Shown piece after piece: positions 28,029 through 35,956 of a stretch of DNA of 64,000 nucleotides. The DNA is from JBBTDV01 sp038042605. Its GTDB lineage: Bacteria > Bdellovibrionota > UBA1018. The notes beneath the pieces are model-generated. The model saw only the letters and a list, made by a program, of their open reading frames with translations, was not told the origin of the DNA and ran no database searches. The number at the start of each line of letters is the position of its first letter. The first letter of the stretch is position 1. Position numbers and translations under genes: made by a program. The stretch is from the NCBI GenBank assembly GCA_964358645.1, contig CAYHPW010000008.1, forward strand, positions 1-64,000. The letters run 5' to 3'.

Positions 28029-28766
28029 CTATCCCGATGAACCAGAAGGCTTCAACACACTGATCAAGCGGCTTCTCGCTATGCCTTCCATATGTCTAAC
28101 CACTTCATCCAAAGTCATATCACTTGTATCCACTTCAATGGCATCCACCGCCTTTTTTAACGGTGCCACGGTTCTAGTGGAGTCGCCCTTGTCGCGTTCC
28201 ATGATCTGCATTTTAAGTTCGCTGAACGATGGCGCATCAGAGCCAGCCGCTTCCAGCTCGATCAACCGGCGTTTGGCACGCTCATCAACGCTTGCTGTAA
28301 GAAAAAATTTAACATCAGCATCTGGAAAGATCACCGTCCCGATATCCCTGCCTTCGAGTATCGCCCTGCCGTCACAACCCAAGCGCCTTTGTAAACCAAG
28401 CAAAGCGGATCTGACTGCCGGTATGGCTGATATTCTAGATGCCGCCATGCTAATAGTCGGTGTGCGGATAAGATCAGTCACATCTTTTCCGTTGGCTAAT
28501 ATTCTGTTGGAAGGATTCATGCCTGGGGAACGCCTGAACTCAAGGTGAACCTCCTTCGCTGTTTTTGAAGCAAACTCAGCCTCTTCGCCCGGTGACAGTG
28601 GTTTACGATCCAGTGTCATCAAGGCCACGGCCCGGTACAATGCGCCCGTATCCACATGAATAAAGCCAAGGGCATCGGCAAGTCTGCGCGCAACCGAGCT
28701 CTTGCCTGTCCCGGCAGGCCCGTCAATGGCAATCACGGGGCCTCGTTTCGGTATACCCATTACCAT
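28029..28766 (-). CDS. cmk: Cytidylate kinase
   Basis: Phosphorylates CMP and dCMP. P-loop DGPAGTGKSSVARRLA, then DTGALYRAVAL and EGRDIGTVIFPDADVKFFL, and an RDKGDSTR lid region. About 245 aa, a little longer than E. coli (227). The start is doubtful: a TTG at 28784 and ATGs at 28766 and 28760 are all in frame; AAGG about ten bases before 28766 favours that one. It sits in the long reverse operon between the DUF366-like gene and the heptosyltransferase. Confidence 0.93.
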   Translation of the reverse strand: MVMGIPKRGPVIAIDGPAGTGKSSVARRLADALGFIHVDTGALYRAVALMTLDRKPLSPGEEAEFASKTAKEVHLEFRRSPGMNPSNRILANGKDVTDLIRTPTISMAASRISAIPAVRSALLGLQRRLGCDGRAILEGRDIGTVIFPDADVKFFLTASVDERAKRRLIELEAAGSDAPSFSELKMQIMERDKGDSTRTVAPLKKAVDAIEVDTSDMTLDEVVRHMEGIARSRLISVLKPSGSSG

Positions 28767-28791
28767 GTCCCATTGCCTTTCCAATATCGAA

Positions 28792-29397
28792 CTACATCAC
28801 GGGACGGACCTTGGCGCAAGCCCAGTCACATGATGTAAGCTCCGACGAAAATCGCTCTAGTGCTGACAAAGCAAGTTTATCCGGCGGAATCCCTAATTCA
28901 TCAAGCCCCACTGCCGCCACAGGAGCCCCGGTTGGATCAATATTTAATCCAACATGCAGTAACTGGGACACCGGCGAAGCGGTAACTATAGAAACCGAGA
29001 GTTTACGCTCTTTAGTGCTGCTAGCAGAGCCATCTCGTAAAAAGATATCGTCTCCGACTCTGAATACTTCGCAAAAAAGTTTGGGCTTTTTATTAACTTC
29101 ACCGCAGATCATCTCCGTTAGCATTGACATTAAAAGTCTTTGTAAAAAAACGCCTTCACGCAGGCTCATCCCGAAAAACTCCCCTATAAAGTGCAACATT
29201 TTAGCTGCAGAAATATAGTCATTGGCGAGCCTGTCTTCCCAATCAACTAGATTCTCGGTACTGACGTCACAAGGCCCGATGAATGCCGCCATTGCAGACC
29301 CGCGCAAACCGATCTCCGTCAGCAAAAAATGTGGACGCAACTCAATGCCGGTATATGCTCTTGTCTCTTCCAAAAAACGAATGGATAAGATGCTCAT
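28792..29397 (-). CDS. DUF366-like protein next to queC
   Basis: I start at ATG 29397, which overlaps the queC stop as ATGA. The 201-aa product shows AYTGIELRPHFLLTEIGLRG, AAFIGPCDVS, LVDWEDRLANDYIS and the helix GVFLQRLLMSMLTEM, which I associate with the DUF366 family. No signal peptide or membrane segment. The biochemical role of DUF366 is not established to my knowledge. Tight coupling to queC and queD suggests a part in 7-deazaguanine (preQ0/queuosine) chemistry; that is inference. Family assignment is from memory of its conserved blocks. Confidence 0.65.
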   Translation of the reverse strand: MSILSIRFLEETRAYTGIELRPHFLLTEIGLRGSAMAAFIGPCDVSTENLVDWEDRLANDYISAAKMLHFIGEFFGMSLREGVFLQRLLMSMLTEMICGEVNKKPKLFCEVFRVGDDIFLRDGSASSTKERKLSVSIVTASPVSQLLHVGLNIDPTGAPVAAVGLDELGIPPDKLALSALERFSSELTSCDWACAKVRPVM

Positions 29398-30098
29398 TTG
29401 CCAGGCCCTTCGGTCACAGCACGCGACAACCGCACGCATGACTCACACTGGCCACACGGCAGTTCTCCTCCAAGGTAACAGCTCCAAAGCATTTCAAATG
29501 GGAATCTTTTTTTGAGAGCCCTTAGACTTCGGACGATCTCGCGTTTATCAAGGGAAGCCGTATAAGATAGCACCCGAACGCCGTTTGATGTGGAAAAAAA
29601 CAATGATCTGTTTACTGCCACTAGATAATCTTGTGAATTATCCGGAAACGTAGCCGCCTCCTCCTTGTTGAAACCAACAACAACACTGGGAACACACAGA
29701 CTCTCGGCAAACGCAGCAGCAGCATTAATTAACACGCCATTTCGATTAGGCACCCAGACAGCCTTTGCAGTAGCACGAGTAAGCTCCGCCTCATCAAGAT
29801 CTGATGTTGTAAGCTTCGGCACGTCCCGCTCTATACTGGTCAGCGCGCTTCCACCAAATTCTCCGGCAAGTTCTCCGAGCCAACAAAATTTCATTATCCT
29901 ATGACGGACCCCATAGTATTCGCAAAGCTTCCGTGACGCGCTTATTTCTCTAGCCGCTGCTTTTTGCCCGTAATCAACGGTCAATGCAAATTCGATAGTG
30001 CTGCATTCACTACCTATCGCCAAATTAGCCGCTGAATCAAGACCTCCCGAAAGAAGTACAATCGACTTATTGTCATTTAAGTCATTTAATACTGGCAT
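29394..30098 (-). CDS. queC: 7-cyano-7-deazaguanine (preQ0) synthase QueC
   Basis: Converts 7-carboxy-7-deazaguanine to preQ0 with ATP and ammonia. PP-loop motif LLSGGLDSAAN, VDYGQKAA, VPNRNG and the zinc cysteines (SCYLGG then CGQCESC) are in place. Start at ATG 30098 with AAGG upstream, 17 bp inside queD; the frame is open further up but would add residues not seen in the family. At 234 aa the size is normal. It is coupled at both ends: to queD upstream and by ATGA to the DUF366-like gene. QueE is not in the window. Confidence 0.93.
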   Translation of the reverse strand: MPVLNDLNDNKSIVLLSGGLDSAANLAIGSECSTIEFALTVDYGQKAAAREISASRKLCEYYGVRHRIMKFCWLGELAGEFGGSALTSIERDVPKLTTSDLDEAELTRATAKAVWVPNRNGVLINAAAAFAESLCVPSVVVGFNKEEAATFPDNSQDYLVAVNRSLFFSTSNGVRVLSYTASLDKREIVRSLRALKKRFPFEMLWSCYLGGELPCGQCESCVRLSRAVTEGPGK

Positions 30099-30474
30099 TT
30101 GATAGCCTTTCGAAATAACTAGCAGCGCATCTGTCATTTTCCCATACAGTCACCTTGTCAACACAAACATTTTTCCCAAGTTTGGATAAATGCTTATAAA
30201 CTATTCTGGCAATATTTTCGGCCGTAGGATTCAAGCCCACGAAGTCTTCAAGCTCATTCAAATCACGGTGATCCCAGCGCTGTATAAGCTCTTGAAGCGC
30301 TTCTTTCAACACGCGAAAATCCACAGCCATCCCGACAGAATCAAGTGCATCTGACAAAACATGGACTTCAAGCACAAAGTTGTGCCCATGTTGGCGGGCG
30401 CAATCTCCTTCGTAACCTACAAGGTGATGTGATGAAGAAAAACCAATCTTTACTTGAACTTCAAACATTTCCAT
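30082..30474 (-). CDS. queD: 6-carboxy-5,6,7,8-tetrahydropterin synthase QueD
   Basis: Second step of queuosine precursor synthesis, from dihydroneopterin triphosphate. Member of the 6-pyruvoyl-tetrahydropterin synthase fold with zinc ligands in SSSHHL and HGHNF, the catalytic Cys in GDCARQHGHN (CxxxHGH spacing as in QueD), NPTAENIA and a C-terminal Glu (VWEND). 130 aa, normal. It leads the queD-queC-DUF366 set and lies 32 bp after the rimI-like gene. Confidence 0.93.
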   Translation of the reverse strand: MEMFEVQVKIGFSSSHHLVGYEGDCARQHGHNFVLEVHVLSDALDSVGMAVDFRVLKEALQELIQRWDHRDLNELEDFVGLNPTAENIARIVYKHLSKLGKNVCVDKVTVWENDRCAASYFERLSNASIK

Positions 30475-30506
30475 AAACCTCTACATAATATCGTAAAGCG
30501 CATTTC

Positions 30507-30995
30507 TTATGGCAAAGCAATATCAATATATAGCGCCATCTGATAGGCATCTTCACCATCAGAATAAAAGCCTTTCCGAATATTAGTTATGACAAATTTA
30601 AGCGTCTGATAAAGCTGAATGGCGGGTGTGTTTGACTTTCTTACTTCAAGCAGGATCTTGGTAATATCTTTTTTCATGGCAATGGATACAGCTTGCCTGA
30701 TAAGTTCCTTGGCGACCCCAAGGCCGCGGTATGGGAAGTCAACAGCAAGGTTTAGGATTTCACATTCACGAAACATGATCCAAAAAACAATAAACCCTGC
30801 TATTTTGTTATCAGTTTCGTCATCAGTCATCACGAGCAGATTGCAATATGGCTTGTTAAACTCGGTTATGAAGTTTTCCTTAGACCAAGGCTTCCATTTA
30901 TCGTGCTGAACTCGTCGCTCTATTTCGGTGATTTTTGGAATATCCTCTTCCGTAGCCGCGCGGCAGCTGAATTGGCCTTCTCCAGAAACAAACAT
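30507..30995 (-). CDS. GNAT acetyltransferase, RimI-like
   Basis: Acetyl-CoA-dependent N-acetyltransferase. The acceptor region (RAATEEDIPKITEIERR, then PWSKENFITEF), the acyl-CoA loop in FPYRGLGVAKELI, and EVRKSNTPAIQLYQTLKF fit the RimI family that acetylates ribosomal protein S18. Length 162 aa is typical. It is not beside tsaB here, as rimI often is, so another GNAT substrate cannot be excluded. It precedes queD on the same strand. Confidence 0.82.
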   Translation of the reverse strand: MFVSGEGQFSCRAATEEDIPKITEIERRVQHDKWKPWSKENFITEFNKPYCNLLVMTDDETDNKIAGFIVFWIMFRECEILNLAVDFPYRGLGVAKELIRQAVSIAMKKDITKILLEVRKSNTPAIQLYQTLKFVITNIRKGFYSDGEDAYQMALYIDIALP

Positions 30996-31044
30996 GTGCT
31001 GGTTTAATCACAGCACATTAAGAACGTCTATGGATTTAAACCGG

Positions 31045-32523
31045 TTAAAACGCGCCTTGACAACTCCAAGCAGCGTTACTATCCACTGCATCTTCACCTC
31101 TTTTTGCTGCCACATCTAGACTCTCAGCCCTGTTCGTCACCCATGGAGCAAACGACTTTGGCACAATGTCAGCACTAACTTCGTTAAGGGGTAAAAAACG
31201 CTCGGCCAATCTGACTTCCCTCCCCCACCGGCCGCCGGCGGACATCCCAAGAATCGACCATGTTTCAGTTACATCCCGCCGATGTATGACAAAATCACCT
31301 CCGGTGCATTCTCTATTGTCTTTAAAACCATGGCATCTTACCGGTGTTGTCGTTATCCACTGAAGAGATCTTGTCGCGGGTGGTGGTAGCGCACAAACCG
31401 ATGCAGGTTTGGCTATCCATTCAAGCCCGACAGTCTCTTTAGGCGTTAATATGAGTGATATCCACTGCCTCCCGGAAATCGGCGCTAGTCTCTCACCTGT
31501 CGCGCGCAAAATTTTTACATATGACACTACAAGCCCGGTACTGGAATAATACTTTTCTATAAATGGCCCAGCAGGAGGCTCTGAAGGCCTTTCAGCAAAC
31601 TTAGATGCGCCAATAACAGTCCTCATATTTAGAGAGGCATCACCAGTAAAACGTAAAAGCAGCCTAAGATGCCGGCTGGACGGATTATGAATTTCTTCAC
31701 GCCCCAAAAACATCGTATTAGAATACCCGGGGACAGCATGTGTAAACTCACTTGACCTTACACCGGCACTCAATGCCGCATCGGGGATGAATCCTACGGC
31801 TCTGAAGCGGATATAAAATATTTTCTTTGAACCATCCGCCAGTAAAAAATCGAGAGTTACACTATGTTCATCAGAAGGATTGGCATTCATTTCCTGGCCA
31901 CCGAACAGCCTGACAAATGGGATAAACCACCGCCCAGAAGCTGCATCAAATGAAGCGGGTTCACGATCCATTACCCCAGTAAGCCTGTTTAGCGGATCCA
32001 TAACCCTATGTAAAAAATGCGCCTCTCTTATGGGCGCTAAAAAAACGTCTTCATTCCAAACAAGAAAAAGGACCCTCGGGCTTTTGTTTTCATTTGAAAG
32101 TGGGATCACGTTTTTGAATTCCATCTCGGATCCGTTTGAAATCAGTTCCGCTGCCTGCCCATCCACAGAAACAGACCCATCTGGAAACGATGAATCACTG
32201 CCAGCCTGCATGATCACTGGCTGAAATGGTTTCTCTACCACTGTTATATGCTCACTTTTCGGCGCTTCACTAACCGGCACAGGTACAGGCACAGGTGTAG
32301 GCGCCACTCGCTCATCCGCTTCGGCGCTGGCGTTCTTTTTACTGTCTTCCTGGCTTTTAACGGAATCTTTACTTGGTTCGCTCGATTTGGCCTGCCCACT
32401 AGGACGTTCTTCATAACGCATCGGCTTCCCACAACCGCTTTCAGCAATAACAAAGCACGAGAGAATATAAAACAGCGCTCTAGCGCGCGCACAAGCCTTC
32501 ATTGAAAAAAAATCAATAGTCAT
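31045..32523 (-). CDS. Large lipoprotein of unknown function (492 aa)
   Basis: The ATG at 32523 has GAGGAG eight bases upstream. A signal sequence ends in ESGC at about residue 31, a plausible lipobox, so the protein is probably lipid-anchored in the envelope. A linker rich in Ser, Glu and Lys follows, then a short Val-Pro repeat (about residues 77-84). The remainder is beta-rich with many charged and aromatic residues, with no motif I know. About 60 residues from the end a pair of Cys could form a disulfide (RCHGFKDNRECTG). It is the first gene of the reverse run towards rimI and queD, 49 bp away. Confidence 0.7.
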   Translation of the reverse strand: MTIDFFSMKACARARALFYILSCFVIAESGCGKPMRYEERPSGQAKSSEPSKDSVKSQEDSKKNASAEADERVAPTPVPVPVPVSEAPKSEHITVVEKPFQPVIMQAGSDSSFPDGSVSVDGQAAELISNGSEMEFKNVIPLSNENKSPRVLFLVWNEDVFLAPIREAHFLHRVMDPLNRLTGVMDREPASFDAASGRWFIPFVRLFGGQEMNANPSDEHSVTLDFLLADGSKKIFYIRFRAVGFIPDAALSAGVRSSEFTHAVPGYSNTMFLGREEIHNPSSRHLRLLLRFTGDASLNMRTVIGASKFAERPSEPPAGPFIEKYYSSTGLVVSYVKILRATGERLAPISGRQWISLILTPKETVGLEWIAKPASVCALPPPATRSLQWITTTPVRCHGFKDNRECTGGDFVIHRRDVTETWSILGMSAGGRWGREVRLAERFLPLNEVSADIVPKSFAPWVTNRAESLDVAAKRGEDAVDSNAAWSCQGAF

Positions 32524-32598
32524 AAAATGTCTCCTCTTTTACAGCTGCCCAAAGCAACCACCAGGCCACTGCCACAAAAGAAAAAAACCTTAGTTATG

Positions 32599-32613
32599 CG
32601 GGTTGCAAACCCG
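32599..32613. promoter_or_regulatory. Small GC hairpin in the thrS leader region
   Basis: CGGGTT-GCA-AACCCG gives a six-base-pair stem with a three-base loop, about 50 bp before the thrS start and 76 bp before the divergent lipoprotein start. Seen on the minus strand it is followed some ten bases later by a T-rich run, but nothing upstream on that strand would need a terminator. It could be a leader structure for thrS, as threonyl-tRNA synthetase mRNAs are often autoregulated. The stem is direct; the role is a guess. Confidence 0.25.
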
Positions 32614-32661
32614 GGGGAAACATAGCATGAAATTCTTTAGGGCAAAGGAACCATTCCACAC

Positions 32662-34473
32662 ATGAACAGTGACAAAGCCAGTGATCTAGAAAACATTCAG
32701 GAGCCAGAAATCAAAACTGACATTGAAACAATGAGGCACTCGTGTGCGCACATAATGGCTCACGCCATCCAGCGCCTATGGCCCATGGCTAAATTCGGAA
32801 TAGGGCCGACAATTGAAGACGGCTTTTATTATGACGTTGACCTGGATGTTAAGTTGTCACCAGACGATCTGCCAAAAATTGAAACCGAAATGTCCAGGAT
32901 CATATCTGAAAAGAAACCGTTCGAGCGAAAAGAACTTAACGTGAAAGAAGCTGTTGATCTCTTCCGAAAACTGGACCAGCCGTTCAAGATTGAAATCATC
33001 GATACACTCCAGACTACAATTAAAGCCGAGACTGTCACCACATATAAGGAAGGCGACTTCATTGACCTCTGTCGCGGACCGCACATCCATGACGCTGGGG
33101 CGATCCCTGCATTCAAACTGCTATCAGTTGCTGGCGCTTACTGGCGAGGCGATGAGAAAAACAAGCAGTTACAGCGCATTTATGGGACAGCCTTCTTTTC
33201 AAAAAAAGAGCTGGATGAATATCTGCATTTACTGGAGGAAGCCAAGAAACGTGACCATCGCAAACTTGGCAAGGAGCTTGATCTCTTCAGCTTCCATGCT
33301 GAAGCCCCTTCGTGCCCGTTCTTTCACCCAAAAGGCGCCATTGTTTACAACAGACTCATCCAATACATCCGAGAACTTTATGGCCCGTATGAATACGAGG
33401 AAATAATTACGCCGCAAATCTTGGACGTGTCACTTTGGAAAAAAAGCGGCCACTACGAAAATTACCGCGAAAGCATGTATTTTACAGAGGTCGATAACCG
33501 CAATTACGCGGTAAAACCCATGAACTGCCCGGCCGCCACGTTTGTCTATTCATCACAGAAGCGATCGTATCGAGAGCTCCCGCTGCGCTTCGCTGATTTC
33601 GGCCGCCTGCACAGGTATGAAAAATCCGGCGTTACTGCGGGTCTCACAAGGGTGCGAAGCTTCTGCCAGGACGACGCGCACATCTTCTGCACGCTTGATC
33701 AGATAGAAAACGAGATCAAGCGCGTTGCTGACATGATCTTAAGAACATACGATCTGTTTGGATTTCAGGAGGTCAGAATATTCTTATCCACACGTCCGCC
33801 TAAGCGCGTTGGCTCTGATTCGGTATGGGACAAAGCGGAACAAGCCCTTAAGGCCGTTCTAGATTCACTCGGCAGGGAGTACCAAGTCAATCCTGGTGAT
33901 GGGGCGTTTTACGGGCCCAAGATTGATTTTAATGTCAGGGACGCGATCAAGAGATACCATCAGCTTGGCACTATCCAGCTTGATTTTAACATGCCGGAGC
34001 GCTTTGACCTCTCCTATGTGGCAGCGGATAATTCCATGCAAAGACCTGTTATGGTTCACAGGGCGGTTCTTGGTTCAATAGAACGCTTCATGGGGATACT
34101 GATCGAACATACGGCCGGCGCTTTCCCTTTCTGGCTGACCCCTGTCCAAGCCAGGCTAATACCAATCAAGAGTTCGCATAACGAATATTGCCGAGAGTTC
34201 GCTAAAGAGCTCACAAAACTGGGATACAGATGCGACATTGACGACAGGAATGAATCAATGGGCCTTAAAACCCGTGACGCACAAACCGCCAAGATACCTT
34301 TCTCTCTAGTCGCCGGGGACAAGGAAATCAGCACACGACAATTTGCACTAAGAAAATATGGCGAGCGAGAATCTAAAACCGTTGGCGAACAAGAGTTGCT
34401 TTCTCTTTTTTCCGAACTGAACGAAACTCCGAAAGCCGCCAAGATCCTTGCTACTCGCGGCACGAGCGCTTAA
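32662..34473 (+). CDS. thrS: Threonyl-tRNA synthetase lacking the TGS domain
   Basis: Charges tRNA-Thr. The editing domain begins almost at once: HSCAHIMAHA near residue 27 and CRGPHIH near 137 hold the His/Cys editing residues. The class II core follows (KPMNCPAATFVY, RFADFGRLHRYE, TRVRSFCQDDAHIF, and VHRAVLGSIERFMGILIE), then the anticodon-binding domain. The total is 603 aa against about 640 in E. coli. The missing part is the N-terminal TGS domain; no TGS-like frame is seen upstream. The start ATG lacks a strong ribosome site. An HD-domain gene starts at the base after its stop. Confidence 0.95.
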   Translation: MNSDKASDLENIQEPEIKTDIETMRHSCAHIMAHAIQRLWPMAKFGIGPTIEDGFYYDVDLDVKLSPDDLPKIETEMSRIISEKKPFERKELNVKEAVDLFRKLDQPFKIEIIDTLQTTIKAETVTTYKEGDFIDLCRGPHIHDAGAIPAFKLLSVAGAYWRGDEKNKQLQRIYGTAFFSKKELDEYLHLLEEAKKRDHRKLGKELDLFSFHAEAPSCPFFHPKGAIVYNRLIQYIRELYGPYEYEEIITPQILDVSLWKKSGHYENYRESMYFTEVDNRNYAVKPMNCPAATFVYSSQKRSYRELPLRFADFGRLHRYEKSGVTAGLTRVRSFCQDDAHIFCTLDQIENEIKRVADMILRTYDLFGFQEVRIFLSTRPPKRVGSDSVWDKAEQALKAVLDSLGREYQVNPGDGAFYGPKIDFNVRDAIKRYHQLGTIQLDFNMPERFDLSYVAADNSMQRPVMVHRAVLGSIERFMGILIEHTAGAFPFWLTPVQARLIPIKSSHNEYCREFAKELTKLGYRCDIDDRNESMGLKTRDAQTAKIPFSLVAGDKEISTRQFALRKYGERESKTVGEQELLSLFSELNETPKAAKILATRGTSA

Positions 34474-35919
34474 ATGACATATAAATGGGCGCTTAATCCA
34501 GCAAAGGCCAGAACCATCTATGATGTCCTATATGGTTTCATCCCGATAACCGAATGGGAGGAGAAGATAATAAATTCTCCATTTTTCCAGCGGCTGAGAT
34601 GGGTCAAGCAGCTTGGATTTGCGAACTATATTTTCCCAGGCGCTGAACATAACCGCTTCGCGCACGTCATTGGGGTTATGCATTCAATGGATCAGATGCT
34701 TAGATCGCTCGGCCTGGCGGTGCCGGATAATGAGCTATTCGATCCTAACGCTACAAATAAGGCAGCGATGTTTCATAAAAGCCTCCGCGTATCGGCGCTG
34801 CTGCATGATATAGGGACCTTCCCATTCAGCCATGCCATAGAAAATGCGTATGTCCGCCATGGCAACGACTCACGCAGGACCAATCGCGGATCCAAGAACC
34901 TGCCAAACTCACATGAACACCTTGGTTCATTCTTGATTAAGAACACGAACTATGACGGCGGCCTGACACAGATACTCGAACAGTACTCCTTTGACGTGAA
35001 GCTGATTTCAAAAATCATCAAGGGCGACTCGCCTCATCTGATAGCAAATCAACTCATGCACTCAGATCTTGATGCCGACAGGATGGACTACCTCATCCGT
35101 GATTCACATTACACAGGCTTAAAATATGGCCAATTCGACAGGGAATACATCCTGGCAAACCTCACTTGTTATGACACCGGCGATGACCAACTAGCTTTCG
35201 GAATCAGGGACAACGCCATTCATGCCGTTGAGGACTTCCTGATCGCCAGGTTCAGCTGGTACAGCCAGATCATTAAAAATCAGGTCTCCGCCAAATTCGA
35301 CATAATGGCTTCGCATATAGCCAAGGCCTTCCTAGAGCATGACTTGCTATATCAGTTCCATGACCTGCTCTCCATGATCATGGGAAAAGACGAACGCTTC
35401 TTCTGGTTCAACGATATTTACTTCATGACAAGGTGCCAAGAAGTGCATCTCAAGAAATTAATCAAAGATCCACGCATAGCGGAACTAACCGACATGCTTC
35501 TTTATCGCCGCCCACCTAAGACACTGAGGCATCCGCTTTTTATGCACAAAATCCTGAAATCAGATAGCAATGAAAAAGAACGCCTGGTTGGCAGGATCAA
35601 AAATCTTGTTATTGAATTCGACCGTGTCCTTAAAAAAGAAGGCACAGGTGACGAATGGATCCTTGCTGATATTCCAAAAGAGGACGTGGTTTTTACCAGG
35701 GATATTTCCGGCATCGTGAAGCGGCGAACATCGGATAACTTATATAAAGAGCGTGATCCGATACGTGTTGTCTCCAGGCTTGCCGTCCCATCACTGTTAG
35801 TGGAACGCGAGAACACAATCATGAAGCATCTTTCAGGCTTCATTAATTTTGTCCCAAGCATTTACGCAAATATTTCCGCCGCAAAACTTTTAAAATCAAA
35901 ACAGCTGATAGAAGGCTAG
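34474..35919 (+). CDS. HD-domain phosphohydrolase, dGTPase/SAMHD1-like
   Basis: Metal-dependent phosphohydrolase of 481 aa. HD-domain ligands appear as His in NRFAHVIGV, His-Asp in LLHDIGTFPFSHA and Asp in DLDADRMDYLIRD. This layout, with a start like IYDVLYGFIPITEWEEKIINSPFFQRLRWVKQ (read in parts: PITEWEEKI, SPFFQRLRWVKQ), is the SAMHD1/YwfO class that splits dNTPs or related nucleotides. No membrane segment. The ATG follows the thrS stop directly (TAAATG), so it is co-translated with thrS. The exact substrate is unknown. Confidence 0.85.
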   Translation: MTYKWALNPAKARTIYDVLYGFIPITEWEEKIINSPFFQRLRWVKQLGFANYIFPGAEHNRFAHVIGVMHSMDQMLRSLGLAVPDNELFDPNATNKAAMFHKSLRVSALLHDIGTFPFSHAIENAYVRHGNDSRRTNRGSKNLPNSHEHLGSFLIKNTNYDGGLTQILEQYSFDVKLISKIIKGDSPHLIANQLMHSDLDADRMDYLIRDSHYTGLKYGQFDREYILANLTCYDTGDDQLAFGIRDNAIHAVEDFLIARFSWYSQIIKNQVSAKFDIMASHIAKAFLEHDLLYQFHDLLSMIMGKDERFFWFNDIYFMTRCQEVHLKKLIKDPRIAELTDMLLYRRPPKTLRHPLFMHKILKSDSNEKERLVGRIKNLVIEFDRVLKKEGTGDEWILADIPKEDVVFTRDISGIVKRRTSDNLYKERDPIRVVSRLAVPSLLVERENTIMKHLSGFINFVPSIYANISAAKLLKSKQLIEG

Positions 35920-35956
35920 CTCCCACGGTATATTAAGTGCAACGTCATGCACACAC

